Shown here: piece after piece, positions 7,700 through 15,383 of the stretch
How positions within the stretch are numbered: the first letter of the stretch is position 1
Layout of the letters: each line of letters begins with the position of its first letter
Origin: an uncultured Bacteroidales bacterium
GTDB taxonomy: Bacteria; Bacteroidota; Bacteroidia; Bacteroidales; P3
Direction: 5' to 3'
Assembly: GCA_946540365.1 (NCBI GenBank)
Contig: CAMNIH010000022.1
Coordinates: 1 to 18,675 of the forward strand
Length of the DNA: 18,675 nt
Notes under the pieces: generated by a model
Database searches by the model: none
What the model was told of the DNA's origin: nothing
What the model saw: only the letters and a program-made list of their open reading frames with translations
Program-made: the position numbers and the translations under genes

Positions 7700-8278
7700 C
7701 TACTTCTTCAGGTTCTTGTATTCCTCGTTCAGTCCGTCGACGATCTCGTTGGTGATGTCCATCGCGGGGTTGATGTAGAGGGTGGCCTGCTTGGTGAGGA
7801 TCATGTCGAACTGCTGGTTGGCGGCGTTGTACTCGCGCACGTAGGCGTAGATGGCGTTCATGATCTTCGCGGTCTCGGCGCTCTGTCGTTCAGCGATCTT
7901 GGCCATGAGCTCCTGTTCGAGGGTTTGCATCTTCTCGGCGCGCTGCTTCAGCTCGGCCTCCTTGGCCTGCTGCTGGGTGAGGGTCATGGTGGAGCCGTTC
8001 TGGAGGTAGTTGTTGTAGTCCTTCTGGAAGGTCTCGACCTGCTGCTGGCCGTAGCGGCGCTGCTGCTCGGTGTAGTCGGCGAGCTGCTTCTCGAGGTCGA
8101 TGGCGTACTGGTACTTGGCCAGCAGGGTGTCGGTGTCGATGTAGGCCACTTTGAGGCCTCCCTCGATGGCGACAGGTGCCGTGGCTTCGGGGTTCTGTTT
8201 GTCCGTGTTGTTGTTGCAGGCCGTGGTCCCCATCAGGAGCAGGGCTGCCGCAATAGTGAAGAGGGTTTGCTTTTTCAT
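7700..8278 (-). CDS. OmpH/Skp-family envelope chaperone-like lipoprotein
   Basis: The preferred start is ATG 8278 (MKKQTLF); an in-frame ATG two codons upstream (8284) is the alternative. Residues 1-20 form a hydrophobic signal ending MGTTA-C, a plausible lipobox with Cys21, followed by an Asn-rich spacer. The mature protein begins with the OmpH/Skp signature strand (LKVAYIDTDTLLAKY). It continues with a long Gln/Glu/Lys-rich coiled-coil helix pair (about 60-150) and closes with a C-terminal helix (IVDGLNEEYKNLKK). Skp-family proteins are periplasmic trimers that hold unfolded outer-membrane proteins; the lipid anchor would tether this one, which differs from the soluble E. coli form. The gene is last in a minus-strand run, 31-37 nt after gltX across a heptamer repeat. 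A truncated relic of its 3' end lies about 125 bp further on. Family call is solid; the lipoprotein call is an inference. Confidence 0.85.
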   Translation of the reverse strand: MKKQTLFTIAAALLLMGTTACNNNTDKQNPEATAPVAIEGGLKVAYIDTDTLLAKYQYAIDLEKQLADYTEQQRRYGQQQVETFQKDYNNYLQNGSTMTLTQQQAKEAELKQRAEKMQTLEQELMAKIAERQSAETAKIMNAIYAYVREYNAANQQFDMILTKQATLYINPAMDITNEIVDGLNEEYKNLKK

Positions 8279-8282
8279 TATC

Positions 8283-8324
8283 ATTTTTTATTTCTAAATT
8301 CTTAATTTTTAATTCTTAATTCCC
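8283..8324. repeat. Six tandem heptamers (AATTCTT type) across the ompH-gltX junction
   Basis: The plus strand reads ATTTTTT, ATTTCTA, AATTCTT, AATTTTT, AATTCTT, AATTCCC in exact 7-bp register. The gltX stop codon (8316-8318) lies inside the array and the ompH start abuts it. Confidence 0.65.
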
Positions 8325-9845
8325 TTCCACCTCGCCGATGGTGTCGATGGCGCGTTGCACGCGGCGGATGGTCTCTTCTTTGCCGAGCATCATGACGAGC
8401 GTCAGCATGTCGGGGCCCACGGTCTTGCCGACCACGGCCAGGCGCAGCGAGTTCATCACCGACCCCATGTTGAGGCCGTTGCCTTTGATGTAGTCCTCCA
8501 GCAGGGCCTGGTGGATGGCGTCGTACTCGAAGGGGACGGTGTCGAGGATCTCGATGACCTTGGCCATGTGGGTGGTCATGCCGGCCTTCCAGCGTTTCTT
8601 GACGGCGGCGGGGTCGTAGTCGGTCGGGGCCTGGAAGAAGTAGCAGCAGGTGTCCCACAGCTCGTTGGGGAAGGTGATGCGCTCCTTCATCAGGGCCGCC
8701 ACCTTGACGGTGAAGGCGGGGTCGGGCTCGATGCCGTGCTCCCGTACCTGGGCCTCCAGCATGCCGGCCACCTGCTCGTCGCCGAGCATCTGGAAGTATT
8801 CGTGCTGGAACCACTTGGCTTTGTCGAGGTTGAACTTGGCTCCGTTCTTGCTGATATGCTCGATGTTGAACAGCTTGATGAGTTCATCCATACTCATCAG
8901 TTCCTGTTCGGTGCCCGGATTCCAACCCATCAGGGCCAGCATGTTGACCACGGCCTGCGGCAGGTAGCCCTGCTCGCGGTAGCCGCTGCTGACCTCGCCG
9001 CTCTTGGGGTCGTGCCATTCAAGCGGGAAGACGGGGAATCCCAGCCGGTCGCCGTCGCGTTTGCTGAGCTTGCCGTTGCCCTCGGGCTTGAGCAGCAGGG
9101 GCAGGTGGGCGAAGCGGGGCATGGTCTCTTCCCAGCCGAAGGCGCGGTAGAGCATCACATGCAGGGGGGCTGAGGGCAGCCATTCCTCGCCGCGGATGAC
9201 GTGGGTGATCTCCATCAGGTGGTCGTCGACGATGTTGGCCAGGTGGTAGGTGGGCATGCCGTCGCTCTTGAAGAGCACCTTGTCGTCCAGCAGGCGGCTG
9301 TTCATCGTCACGTCGCCGCGGATGAGGTCATGCACGGTGATGTCGAGGTTCTCGGGGAATTTGAAGCGCACCACGTAGGGCTCGCCGGCATCTATGCGGC
9401 GCTGCACCTCGTCGGCGCTCAGCGTCAGGCTGTTGCACATGTCCGTGCGGGTGGTGCAGTCGTATTGGAAGGTCTTCTTCTGCGCCTCGTACTCTTTGCG
9501 TTTGGCATCGAGTTCCTCGGGCCGGTCGAAGGCGTAGTAGGCCCAGCCGTCGCGCAGCAGCTGGTCGGCATACTGGCGGTAGAGGGCCTTGCGGTCGCTC
9601 TGGCGGTAGGGGCCGAAGGGGCCGCCGAGGTGGACGCCCTCGTCGAACTGGATGCCCAGCCAGTCGAGGGCCTCGATGATGTATTGTTCAGCACCGGGCA
9701 CAAAGCGCGTCTGGTCGGTGTCTTCGATGCGGAGGATCATCTTGCCGCCGTTCTGGCGCGCGAAGAGGTAGTTGTAGAGGGCGGTGCGCACACCGCCGAT
9801 ATGGAGCGGCCCCGTGGGGGAGGGGGCGAAACGTACTCTGACCAT
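8316..9845 (-). CDS. gltX: Glutamyl-tRNA synthetase (class I)
   Basis: This 509-residue enzyme charges tRNA(Glu) with glutamate in the cytoplasm. The Rossmann catalytic domain begins at residue 3 ([20 protein letters not shown]) with the HIGH-type motif HIGG at 15-18 and EDTDQTR at 41-47. The KMSKS-type motif is KLSKRDG at 259-265. The [20 protein letters not shown] segment lies between them at 217-236, and the anticodon-binding all-helical domain occupies the C-terminal third. The zinc-cysteine motif found in some GluRS is not intact (only Cys130 and Cys137 in that region). Length is normal for the family. The ATG at 9845 is chosen because the catalytic motif starts only two residues later. 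The gene is in a co-directional run after the barrel gene (46-nt gap filled by heptamer repeats) and before ompH. Whether it is discriminating or non-discriminating cannot be told here. Confidence 0.97.
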   Translation of the reverse strand: MVRVRFAPSPTGPLHIGGVRTALYNYLFARQNGGKMILRIEDTDQTRFVPGAEQYIIEALDWLGIQFDEGVHLGGPFGPYRQSDRKALYRQYADQLLRDGWAYYAFDRPEELDAKRKEYEAQKKTFQYDCTTRTDMCNSLTLSADEVQRRIDAGEPYVVRFKFPENLDITVHDLIRGDVTMNSRLLDDKVLFKSDGMPTYHLANIVDDHLMEITHVIRGEEWLPSAPLHVMLYRAFGWEETMPRFAHLPLLLKPEGNGKLSKRDGDRLGFPVFPLEWHDPKSGEVSSGYREQGYLPQAVVNMLALMGWNPGTEQELMSMDELIKLFNIEHISKNGAKFNLDKAKWFQHEYFQMLGDEQVAGMLEAQVREHGIEPDPAFTVKVAALMKERITFPNELWDTCCYFFQAPTDYDPAAVKKRWKAGMTTHMAKVIEILDTVPFEYDAIHQALLEDYIKGNGLNMGSVMNSLRLAVVGKTVGPDMLTLVMMLGKEETIRRVQRAIDTIGEVEGN

Positions 9846-9850
9846 GTAAG

Positions 9851-9885
9851 GGTTTATGGTTTAAGGTTTAAGGTTTAAAGTTTAA
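9851..9885. repeat. Five tandem heptamers (GGTTTAA type) upstream of gltX
   Basis: GGTTTAT, GGTTTAA x3 and AGTTTAA run in exact 7-bp register and fill most of the gap between the barrel gene stop (9892) and the gltX start (9845). Confidence 0.75.
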
Positions 9886-9891
9886 GGTGTT

Positions 9892-10680
9892 TTATTTCAG
9901 GAAGCTTCCCAGTTTGTAGGACACGGAGAGCATGATGGCGCTGTTGTTGCCGTCGGCGATCTCCTCGTCGATGAGACTGGCGTTGGCGTTGGTGATCTCA
10001 TTCAGTATCTGTGCCTGTCCGTTCTCGATGACGCGCAGCACGTCGATGTTCTTCGATACGGCCATGAATCCGTGGTCGACGAAGAGCGAGACGGTATAGT
10101 TCCCGTGCTCGTAGCTCACGCCGAAGATGGCGCTGACATCCATACGGCCGATGTGGTTGAAGAGCTTGCGGTCTTCGGCGCTGCCGCTGAAGTTGACGTC
10201 GTAATTGGCTGCCCGCGAGGTGTATCCGGGGGTGACCATGCGGTCGGCGTAGCGGCCGAAGAGGCCGTAGCTGACCGCCGGACCCAGGTAGAAGCCCACC
10301 CAGTGGCCCGGTTCGCGGATGGGCAGCTCGAAGTGGACGCCGGCCAGGATGGGCAGCTGCAGGTACCAGATGCGATGGAAGCCCTCGCGGTGGCCCAGCG
10401 TGTTGCCGTGTTCGTACACCTCCTCGAAGAGGTTGCCGCGCCGGATCACGTTCAGGCCCGTCTGCAGGTAGAAGACCTCGGCCAGCGCCGTGGGACTGTG
10501 TTTGAAACTGAAGTTGATGTAGCCGCCCACGTTGACGCCCAGGATGGGACTCTTGGTCGACAGGTCGTCGGCCAGCGTGGCACTGCCGAGGCCGATCTTG
10601 ACCCCGTAGTCGTCGAACTGTGCGCGGGCACCCATGATACCCATGAGGCTCATTAAGCCTAAAATCAATATCTTTTTCAT
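9892..10680 (-). CDS. Outer-membrane beta-barrel protein, PorT-like (PF13568-type)
   Basis: This 262-residue protein has a signal peptide (MKKILILGLMSLMGIMGARA, cleavage about residue 20). Alternating hydrophobic/aromatic strands follow, typical of a small Bacteroidetes barrel: DYGVKIGLGSATL, GVNVGGYINFSF, LAEVFYLQTGLNV, YLQLPILAGVHFEL, HWVGFYLGPAVSYGLFGRY, VSAIFGVSYEHGNYTVSLFV and a last strand SAIMLSVSYKLGSFLK. The YLQTGLNV and YLQLPI phrases are characteristic of the PorT-family barrel. PorT itself is needed for type IX secretion, but this protein is better called PorT-like because the family is large and mostly of unknown role. It lies only 4 nt after the dipeptidyl peptidase stop codon, so the two are almost certainly translated from one mRNA. 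Confidence 0.85.
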   Translation of the reverse strand: MKKILILGLMSLMGIMGARAQFDDYGVKIGLGSATLADDLSTKSPILGVNVGGYINFSFKHSPTALAEVFYLQTGLNVIRRGNLFEEVYEHGNTLGHREGFHRIWYLQLPILAGVHFELPIREPGHWVGFYLGPAVSYGLFGRYADRMVTPGYTSRAANYDVNFSGSAEDRKLFNHIGRMDVSAIFGVSYEHGNYTVSLFVDHGFMAVSKNIDVLRVIENGQAQILNEITNANASLIDEEIADGNNSAIMLSVSYKLGSFLK

Positions 10681-10684
10681 TGTC

Positions 10685-12946
10685 TTATAATTTTCTGAGG
10701 ATGAAGTCGGTCATCAGCTGGTAGAGGTTGAGGCGCGTGTTGCCCGTGGCGTCGTAGATGGAGTGGTTCTTGTTGGGGTAGATGCGGAACTCGAACTGCT
10801 TGCCGGCGTTCTCCAGGCGATCCACCATCTCGGCCGAGTTCTGGAAGTGTACGTTGTCGTCGCCCGTGCCGTGGATCAGCAGGTAGTTGCCCTGCAGGCG
10901 GTCGGCGAAGTTGAGCGGCGAGTTGTCGTCGTAGCCCTTGGCGTTGTCCTGCGGCAGGCCCAGGTAGCGCTCGGTGTAGATGTTGTCGTAGTAGCGCCAG
11001 TTCATCACGGGGGCCACGGCGATGGCCATCTTGAAGACGTCGTTGCCCTTCAGGAGGCTGAGCGTCGAAAGGTAGCCTCCGAAGCTCCAGCCCCAGATGC
11101 CGATGCGGTCTTTGTCGACCCAGCTCTGCTGACCCAGCCAGCGGGCGGCCTCGATGGCGTCCTCGCACTCCATGCGGCCCATGTCGCCGTAGGTCTGCTT
11201 CTTGAAGTCGGCACCGCGGCCGCCAGTACCGCGACCGTCGAAGCAGAAGACCACATAGCCCTTCTCGGCCAGCATGTGGTACCAGTAGAAGTCGGATCCG
11301 CCGTAGCTGTCGCTTACCTGCTGGTTGCCGGGACCACCATAGACGTAGATCAGCACGGGGTACTTCTTGTTCAGGTCAAAGTCCTTGGGAGTGATGGTGT
11401 AGTAGTTGAGCTTTACGCCGGTCGAGGTGGTGAAGCTCTTGAATCTTTTCCGGTTGGCGCCATATTCCACAAATATCTTCTTGTGCAGCTCCATGTTGTC
11501 CTCCAGCACTTTTATCAGCTTGCCGTTGGCATCGTGCAATGTGTATACGGGAGGCTCGTTGGCGGTGCTGTAGGTGCGGATATAGTATTTGCAGCCGTTG
11601 CTGAAGGTGGCGTTGTAGGTACCCAGCACGTACCGGTCTTCGGTGTTCTTGACATTGCGGGTCACGTCGTTGAGGCACTGCTTCTTCTTGCCGTCGAAGC
11701 CGATGACGAAGAGGCTCTTCTGGGTGGGGTGATGTTCGCGGCTGGTGTAGTAGAGGCGCTGGTTCTTGACATCCACGCCTGCCACCTCGCACACCTCCCA
11801 CTCGCCGCTGGTCACCTGCTTGATGAGCTTGCCGTCCATGCCGTAGAGGTAGATGTGGCGGTAGCCGTCGCGCTCGCTGGTGATGAGCATCTGCTGCTGG
11901 GCCTTCTTGCCTCTGCCCACGGTGAGGAACTGCCACGTGTCGGGCACCTCGACGTAGGCCTTGTCCTGCTCGTCATACAGCATCTGGACTTTGTTCGGTG
12001 CCTGAGCGTTCACGCTCAGGATCTGCATGTGGTTCTGCAGACGGTTCATGCGCATGAATGCCAGCGTGTTGGCGTCGGCCCACTGGAAGCGGGGGATGTA
12101 TTCCCACGTGCTGTTGGTGCGGGCTTCGGCCGCCAGCGCGGGCATGAAGAGGCCCTTCTGGTTCTCCACGTCATAGACGCGCAGCTCCACCCGGCTGTTG
12201 TCCTCGCCGGCCTTGGGGTACTTGTATTTGTAATCCTCTGGGTACAAGGCACCCCACATCTGCATGTTGTATTCTTTGACCTTGCTCTCGTCGAAGACCA
12301 TGTAGGCGATCTTCTTCGAGTCGGGGCTCCAAGCGAAGCCCTTGGTGATGGCGAACTCCTCCTCGTACACCCAATCCGTTGTGCCACAGATGATCTCGTT
12401 TATCTTGCCCTCGGTGGTGATGGCGTGCTCCTCCAGGGTGCTGAGGTCCATCCAGTAGAGGTTGTTGTCGCGCACGAAGGCCACCTTCGTGCCGTCGGGG
12501 CTGAGGGTGGTTAGGCGCTGCTTGCCCTCGTTGCTTATCTTGGTGAATGTCTTGTCTTTGACGTCGTAGATGTAGTAGTCGCTCACGCCGCTGTGGCGGT
12601 AGATGGGCTCGAAACCGCTGCTGAGCAGTATCTTCTGCTCGTCCTTGCTGAACTCGTAGCCTTCCATCGGGGGCAGGGGCTTGACTTTCTTCTGCTGCGC
12701 CGGACCGCCGAAGCCGCAGATGTCCTCCACCTTCTCGCCCGTCAGGTAGCTGTATTTCGAGATGCCTGTGCGCGTCATGGTGCAGTAGTGCTCGCCGTCG
12801 GCCATCGAGCGGATGCCATAGACCCCTTTCGTGGCGAAGGTGCGCTGCGTCCAGATGTCTTCGAGGGTGATATTTTGCTTCTGCGCCCGTACGCCACCCG
12901 TGGCTGCCAGCGCCGCAAATGTCACAATCATAAGTAGTTTCTTCAT
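10685..12946 (-). CDS. dpp4: Dipeptidyl peptidase IV (family S9B), exported
   Basis: This 753-residue serine peptidase removes X-Pro/X-Ala dipeptides from peptide N-termini, supplying dipeptides for uptake. Residues 1-21 are a signal peptide. Residues about 50-500 form the eight-bladed propeller with the DWVYEEEF motif at 191-198; Glu195 and Glu196 would bind the substrate N-terminus. The alpha/beta-hydrolase domain follows, with YGGPG at 536-540, the nucleophile Ser621 in GWSFGGY, Asp696 in HGTGDDNVHF and His728 in PNKNHSI. All catalytic residues are in place and the length is normal for the bacterial family. The best start is ATG 12946, which opens the signal peptide and lies about 30 nt after a predicted transcription start. 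It heads a run dpp4, barrel, gltX, ompH on the minus strand. Location is probably periplasmic or outer-membrane associated. Confidence 0.96.
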   Translation of the reverse strand: MKKLLMIVTFAALAATGGVRAQKQNITLEDIWTQRTFATKGVYGIRSMADGEHYCTMTRTGISKYSYLTGEKVEDICGFGGPAQQKKVKPLPPMEGYEFSKDEQKILLSSGFEPIYRHSGVSDYYIYDVKDKTFTKISNEGKQRLTTLSPDGTKVAFVRDNNLYWMDLSTLEEHAITTEGKINEIICGTTDWVYEEEFAITKGFAWSPDSKKIAYMVFDESKVKEYNMQMWGALYPEDYKYKYPKAGEDNSRVELRVYDVENQKGLFMPALAAEARTNSTWEYIPRFQWADANTLAFMRMNRLQNHMQILSVNAQAPNKVQMLYDEQDKAYVEVPDTWQFLTVGRGKKAQQQMLITSERDGYRHIYLYGMDGKLIKQVTSGEWEVCEVAGVDVKNQRLYYTSREHHPTQKSLFVIGFDGKKKQCLNDVTRNVKNTEDRYVLGTYNATFSNGCKYYIRTYSTANEPPVYTLHDANGKLIKVLEDNMELHKKIFVEYGANRKRFKSFTTSTGVKLNYYTITPKDFDLNKKYPVLIYVYGGPGNQQVSDSYGGSDFYWYHMLAEKGYVVFCFDGRGTGGRGADFKKQTYGDMGRMECEDAIEAARWLGQQSWVDKDRIGIWGWSFGGYLSTLSLLKGNDVFKMAIAVAPVMNWRYYDNIYTERYLGLPQDNAKGYDDNSPLNFADRLQGNYLLIHGTGDDNVHFQNSAEMVDRLENAGKQFEFRIYPNKNHSIYDATGNTRLNLYQLMTDFILRKL

Positions 12947-12981
12947 TATATAGTAATAAATTAGGTTTCTATAATAAAATG

Positions 12982-13013
12982 CAAATATACAAACTTTTTC
13001 TCATCCGCACAAA
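12982..13013 (-). promoter_or_regulatory. Bacteroidetes-type promoter of the dpp4 run
   Basis: On the minus strand TTTG (13010-13013), a 20-nt spacer and TATATTTG (12982-12989) match the TTTG-N19-21-TAnnTTTG consensus exactly. The -7 box is 35 nt upstream of the dpp4 ATG. Confidence 0.8.
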
Positions 13014-13061
13014 AAAATCATTCTTGTCCTGCCGACGGACGCTCTTCGCTGTGGCTATCCG

Positions 13062-13844
13062 TCAGCTCCCCGGCGAGGGTCGGAAGAGGGCCTGTCGGGA
13101 GTATGTCGACGGGAGGCTATTGTCTTGATTCGTAGCGTTTTCTGTCGCTTCACACCATGCCTCTGCGGCGTCCGCTTCCGGGGCGTCCGCTGCTATCGTC
13201 GCGCCGTCGGCCAGGGGCAGGCATCCGCCGTAGGCGGTCTCCGACCACTCGCCGCGTCCGTCGCGCACCATCAGCCACAGGTGAACATCCTCGCCGGCCA
13301 TCTGGGCGGGCAAGCAGACGCGCAGCCGGCCGTCGCGCCGATAGACCGGCGCCGCCAGGAACCCCACTTCCGCCGCCGGGGCGTAGACGTAGAGGTACAC
13401 CTCGTCGTGGCCGCGGACGGACAGGCCTAACGGGTTCTTTTCGAACCTGACATTCAGTATGTTGCCTGTTTCGACGGCCGCCTCGGCCAGGGCCACCGGC
13501 GCTGTGGGGCCCATGCTGAGGGCCAGCTGCCGGTAGTCGACCGTCAGCCGCTCGCCGTCGAAGCCGAAGCAGGGCTGGTTGACGCTGACGAAGAGGTTGT
13601 ACGGCGTCATGTGTGCGTCGCGCGCGCACTCGCGCATCGTATAGCCCACGGCCATACGCATGCGGGCCGCCAGCCGGACCTCCGCCTTGAATTTGTTCCT
13701 GCAGGCCATCTGTCTCACTGTGCGTGGGTTATGCACATGCTGCGGACGCGAGCGCAGGCACCACACCCCGTTGCGCATGTAGCCGATGGCAGGCCCCAGT
13801 GTGCCGCTGAATCCACCCAGAAAACTACCTATTTGCAATGCCAT
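13062..13844 (-). CDS. DUF6266 family protein of unknown function
   Basis: This 260-residue protein has the DUF6266 opening: a Gly-rich start (MALQIGSFLGGFSGTLGPAIGYM), then GVWCLRSRPQHVHNPRTVRQMACRNKF around 26-52, where a short turn with Arg/Pro precedes a basic helix. A beta-rich C-terminal half follows (VYLYVYAPAAEVGF; LRVCLPAQMAGEDVHLWLMV). There is no signal peptide or membrane segment. The family is common in Bacteroidales and has no known function that I can state. The acidic, Ala-rich tail after about residue 215 is low-complexity and may not be part of the fold. The ATG at 13844 starts the conserved motif directly. It is divergent from the XRE regulator, with a long, motif-rich control region between them, and ends 115 nt before dpp4. 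The family call is from pattern memory and fairly sure. Confidence 0.75.
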   Translation of the reverse strand: MALQIGSFLGGFSGTLGPAIGYMRNGVWCLRSRPQHVHNPRTVRQMACRNKFKAEVRLAARMRMAVGYTMRECARDAHMTPYNLFVSVNQPCFGFDGERLTVDYRQLALSMGPTAPVALAEAAVETGNILNVRFEKNPLGLSVRGHDEVYLYVYAPAAEVGFLAAPVYRRDGRLRVCLPAQMAGEDVHLWLMVRDGRGEWSETAYGGCLPLADGATIAADAPEADAAEAWCEATENATNQDNSLPSTYSRQALFRPSPGS

Positions 13845-13904
13845 GACGATAGATCTTATATTGATTAAACATTTATCATAACGTTGTTTTCGCCTACTTA
13901 TTAC

Positions 13905-13916
13905 TTACTCGAGTAA
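13905..13916. promoter_or_regulatory. 12-bp perfect palindrome TTACTCGAGTAA
   Basis: The sequence is perfectly self-complementary, 61 nt upstream of the DUF6266 start and next to the 11-bp repeat array. It is an operator candidate; no promoter consensus could be identified beside it. Confidence 0.4.
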
Positions 13917-13924
13917 ATTTTTAT

Positions 13925-13957
13925 AAAGCGATGATAAATCGATGAGAAGTCGATGAG
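13925..13957. repeat. Three tandem 11-bp repeats (AARTCGATGAG type)
   Basis: AAAGCGATGAT (13925-13935), AAATCGATGAG (13936-13946) and AAGTCGATGAG (13947-13957) run in exact 11-bp register, with a weak fourth unit at 13958-13968. Repeats phased to the helical turn upstream of a gene suggest a regulator-binding array. Confidence 0.55.
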
Positions 13958-14320
13958 TAGGAGTTGATATTGCGTCATGTTGGCGTTGAGGTGGTTATGA
14001 CGGGGCTGGAGGCACGTATCGGCAGGGGCGCAGGCATGGGGAACGACGGCCGCGGCGGGGCCGGGCGTCGGGTGGGGGCGACGGCCGGGCGGAGGGAATG
14101 AGCGGAAGGCAGGGGCGACGGACGGTGGGAACGGGGCGGACAGGGCGGTCGGAAAGGGTAGGGCGGAGCCGGAAGGCGAAGAACGGCGGAGACGAAAAAT
14201 CGCCGCTGAGCGACTTTCTCCACCGTCTGGGTGTCCCGACTACCCCCGAGGGGAGAAAGCCCCGCAGCGTCGATTTCCGGCGTTTTACTTTTGTAACCCA
14301 TGACCGCCCGAAATGTGGGC

Positions 14321-14334
14321 ATTACAAATGTAAT
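14321..14334. promoter_or_regulatory. Operator-like inverted repeat ATTACA-AA-TGTAAT (copy 1)
   Basis: Perfect 6-bp arms around AA. It has the same TTACAAATGTAA core as the copy at 14670-14681 immediately before the XRE gene. Confidence 0.6.
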
Positions 14335-14365
14335 TGTATGTGTATTTTGTAAGATTTTGCATTGT

Positions 14366-14377
14366 TTACAAATGTAT
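14366..14377. promoter_or_regulatory. Operator-like inverted repeat TTACAAATGTAT (copy 2)
   Basis: Eleven of 12 bases match the TTACAAATGTAA core. It is centred 44 bp from copy 1, close to four helical turns. Confidence 0.5.
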
Positions 14378-14618
14378 ACTGTAAAATATGTTAATTATAT
14401 TGATATTAGGTTTGTGTTGATATAAATATATCTAATAACCAATATTTAATGTTATTCTATTTGAGTTGTGGTTTATTGTTTTGTGCTTGGCGAAGCGTAG
14501 GTTTATGTATGTGCTATATGATGTGTATAAGTAAATGAAATATAGTGCAATGTGTTGTTTATTTAAATTGTTGATATAAATAAAATTTATATGTACGGAT
14601 GTAAAATGTAAAAATAAT

Positions 14619-14649
14619 TTTGCGGTTGTCGGAAAAAGTTGTAATTTTG
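14619..14649 (+). promoter_or_regulatory. Bacteroidetes-type promoter of the XRE regulator gene
   Basis: TTTG (14619-14622), a 19-nt spacer and TAATTTTG (14642-14649) match the consensus exactly. The -7 box overlaps a TTTGTAA operator half-site (14646-14652), and a full operator lies between it and the ATG at 14686. Confidence 0.75.
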
Positions 14650-14669
14650 TAAACCAAAAAGATTGTTGA

Positions 14670-14681
14670 TTACAAATGTAA
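14670..14681. promoter_or_regulatory. Operator-like inverted repeat TTACAAATGTAA (copy 3), in the XRE leader
   Basis: A 12-bp inverted repeat (5-bp arms around AA) ends 4 nt before the XRE start codon and just downstream of the predicted transcription start. This is the position expected for autorepression. Confidence 0.6.
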
Positions 14682-14685
14682 GAAT

Positions 14686-15225
14686 ATGATAGACAGGATA
14701 AATTTGATTCTAAGGGCGAAAAATATCACCGCCAAACAGTTTGCCGAGGAGATCGGCATCCAGCCCTCCGGCATGTCGCACATCCTGGGTGGTCGCAACA
14801 ACCCGAGTCTCGATTTTGTGTCGAAGGTGCTGCGCCGCTACCCCGAGATCGACGCCAACTGGCTGCTGCTGGGTCGCGGCGAGATGTACAGCGGCGAGCC
14901 GAAGGCGGTGACTGTCGAACGGAGCGAGCAGCGTGCCGAGCCGACCCTCTTCGGCGAGACGCCGACGGAGCCCCTCGTGGCGGCCGAGCCCCGTCGCGAG
15001 CCGATGACCCAGCGCGAGGCCATCGAGGAGGAGGAGCGCCTGCAGGTGGCGCCCCCGCCGGCGGAACGGCCCTACGCGCCTTCCTATATCGCCACGGCGC
15101 CGCCGGCGGAGGCCGTCCCCGAGGAGGAGCTGCCGCACGAAGGGTCCGAAGCGCCGGAGCGCCGGTTGGAGCGCCTGCTATTCATATATAATGACCACAC
15201 CTACGAGGAATACCGTCCCCGGTAG
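14686..15225 (+). CDS. XRE/Cro-type helix-turn-helix transcriptional regulator
   Basis: This 179-residue protein has an N-terminal lambda-repressor-like HTH domain at about 3-62. The recognition unit is AKQFAEEIGIQPSGMSHILG, with the helix-turn-helix at about 16-36 followed by NNPSLDFVSKVLRRYPEIDANWLLLGRGEMY. This N-terminal form is common in Bacteroidales XRE proteins. Residues about 70-160 are a Glu/Pro/Ala-rich low-complexity linker, probably disordered. The last 16 residues (RLLFIYNDHTYEEYRP) form a short conserved-looking beta/aromatic tail that I recall from other small HTH proteins of this order. There is no peptidase or ligand domain, so it is not a CI/LexA-type cleavable repressor. 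Operator-like palindromes in its own leader and upstream suggest autoregulation; targets beyond itself and perhaps the divergent DUF6266 gene are unknown. Confidence 0.88.
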   Translation: MIDRINLILRAKNITAKQFAEEIGIQPSGMSHILGGRNNPSLDFVSKVLRRYPEIDANWLLLGRGEMYSGEPKAVTVERSEQRAEPTLFGETPTEPLVAAEPRREPMTQREAIEEEERLQVAPPPAERPYAPSYIATAPPAEAVPEEELPHEGSEAPERRLERLLFIYNDHTYEEYRPR

Positions 15226-15235
15226 CCGCTATAAT

Positions 15236-15358
15236 CTCCCGCCTGCGGCGTGATCTATAAATCTATATATTCCCGCCTGCGGCTCAAGATCTCCCGCCTG
15301 CGGCGTGATCCATAAATCTATTTTTTCCCGCCTGCGGCGTGATCTATAAATCCATTTA
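15236..15358. repeat. Forward cluster of about 34-bp CCCGCCTGCGGCGTGAT repeats (four copies)
   Basis: Copies begin at about 15236, 15271 (partial), 15291 and 15326. Each is a GC-rich core (TCCCGCCTGCGGCGTGATC) followed by an AT tail (TATAAATCTAT or close variants). They start 10 nt after the XRE stop codon. The core contains the short inverted repeat CGCCTGCGGCG. Confidence 0.8.
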
Positions 15359-15383
15359 TAATTATGGTATGTCTGGGTGGGTG

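Larger units (their letters stand above)
13845..14685. other. Long gene-free divergent control region between DUF6266 and XRE genes
   Basis: The first third (13845-13970) holds a 12-bp palindrome and 11-bp tandem repeats. The middle (about 13990-14190) is strongly purine/G-rich on the plus strand and low in complexity. From about 14195 to 14320 the sequence is balanced and could be a decayed or small reverse-strand coding stretch (GYKSKTPEIDAAGLSPLGG and onward), but the continuation is Pro/Arg low complexity and I do not call a gene. The last part (14340-14685) is AT-rich with repeated TTACAAATGTAA operators and the XRE promoter. No tRNA or known riboswitch is recognisable. Confidence 0.6.

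Noticed and set aside
13975..14322. 115-codon minus-strand frame in the XRE-DUF6266 gap
   Set aside because: The second half is Pro/Arg low complexity from the G-rich block; only the first third looks coding-like, so it is listed as a finding rather than a gene.
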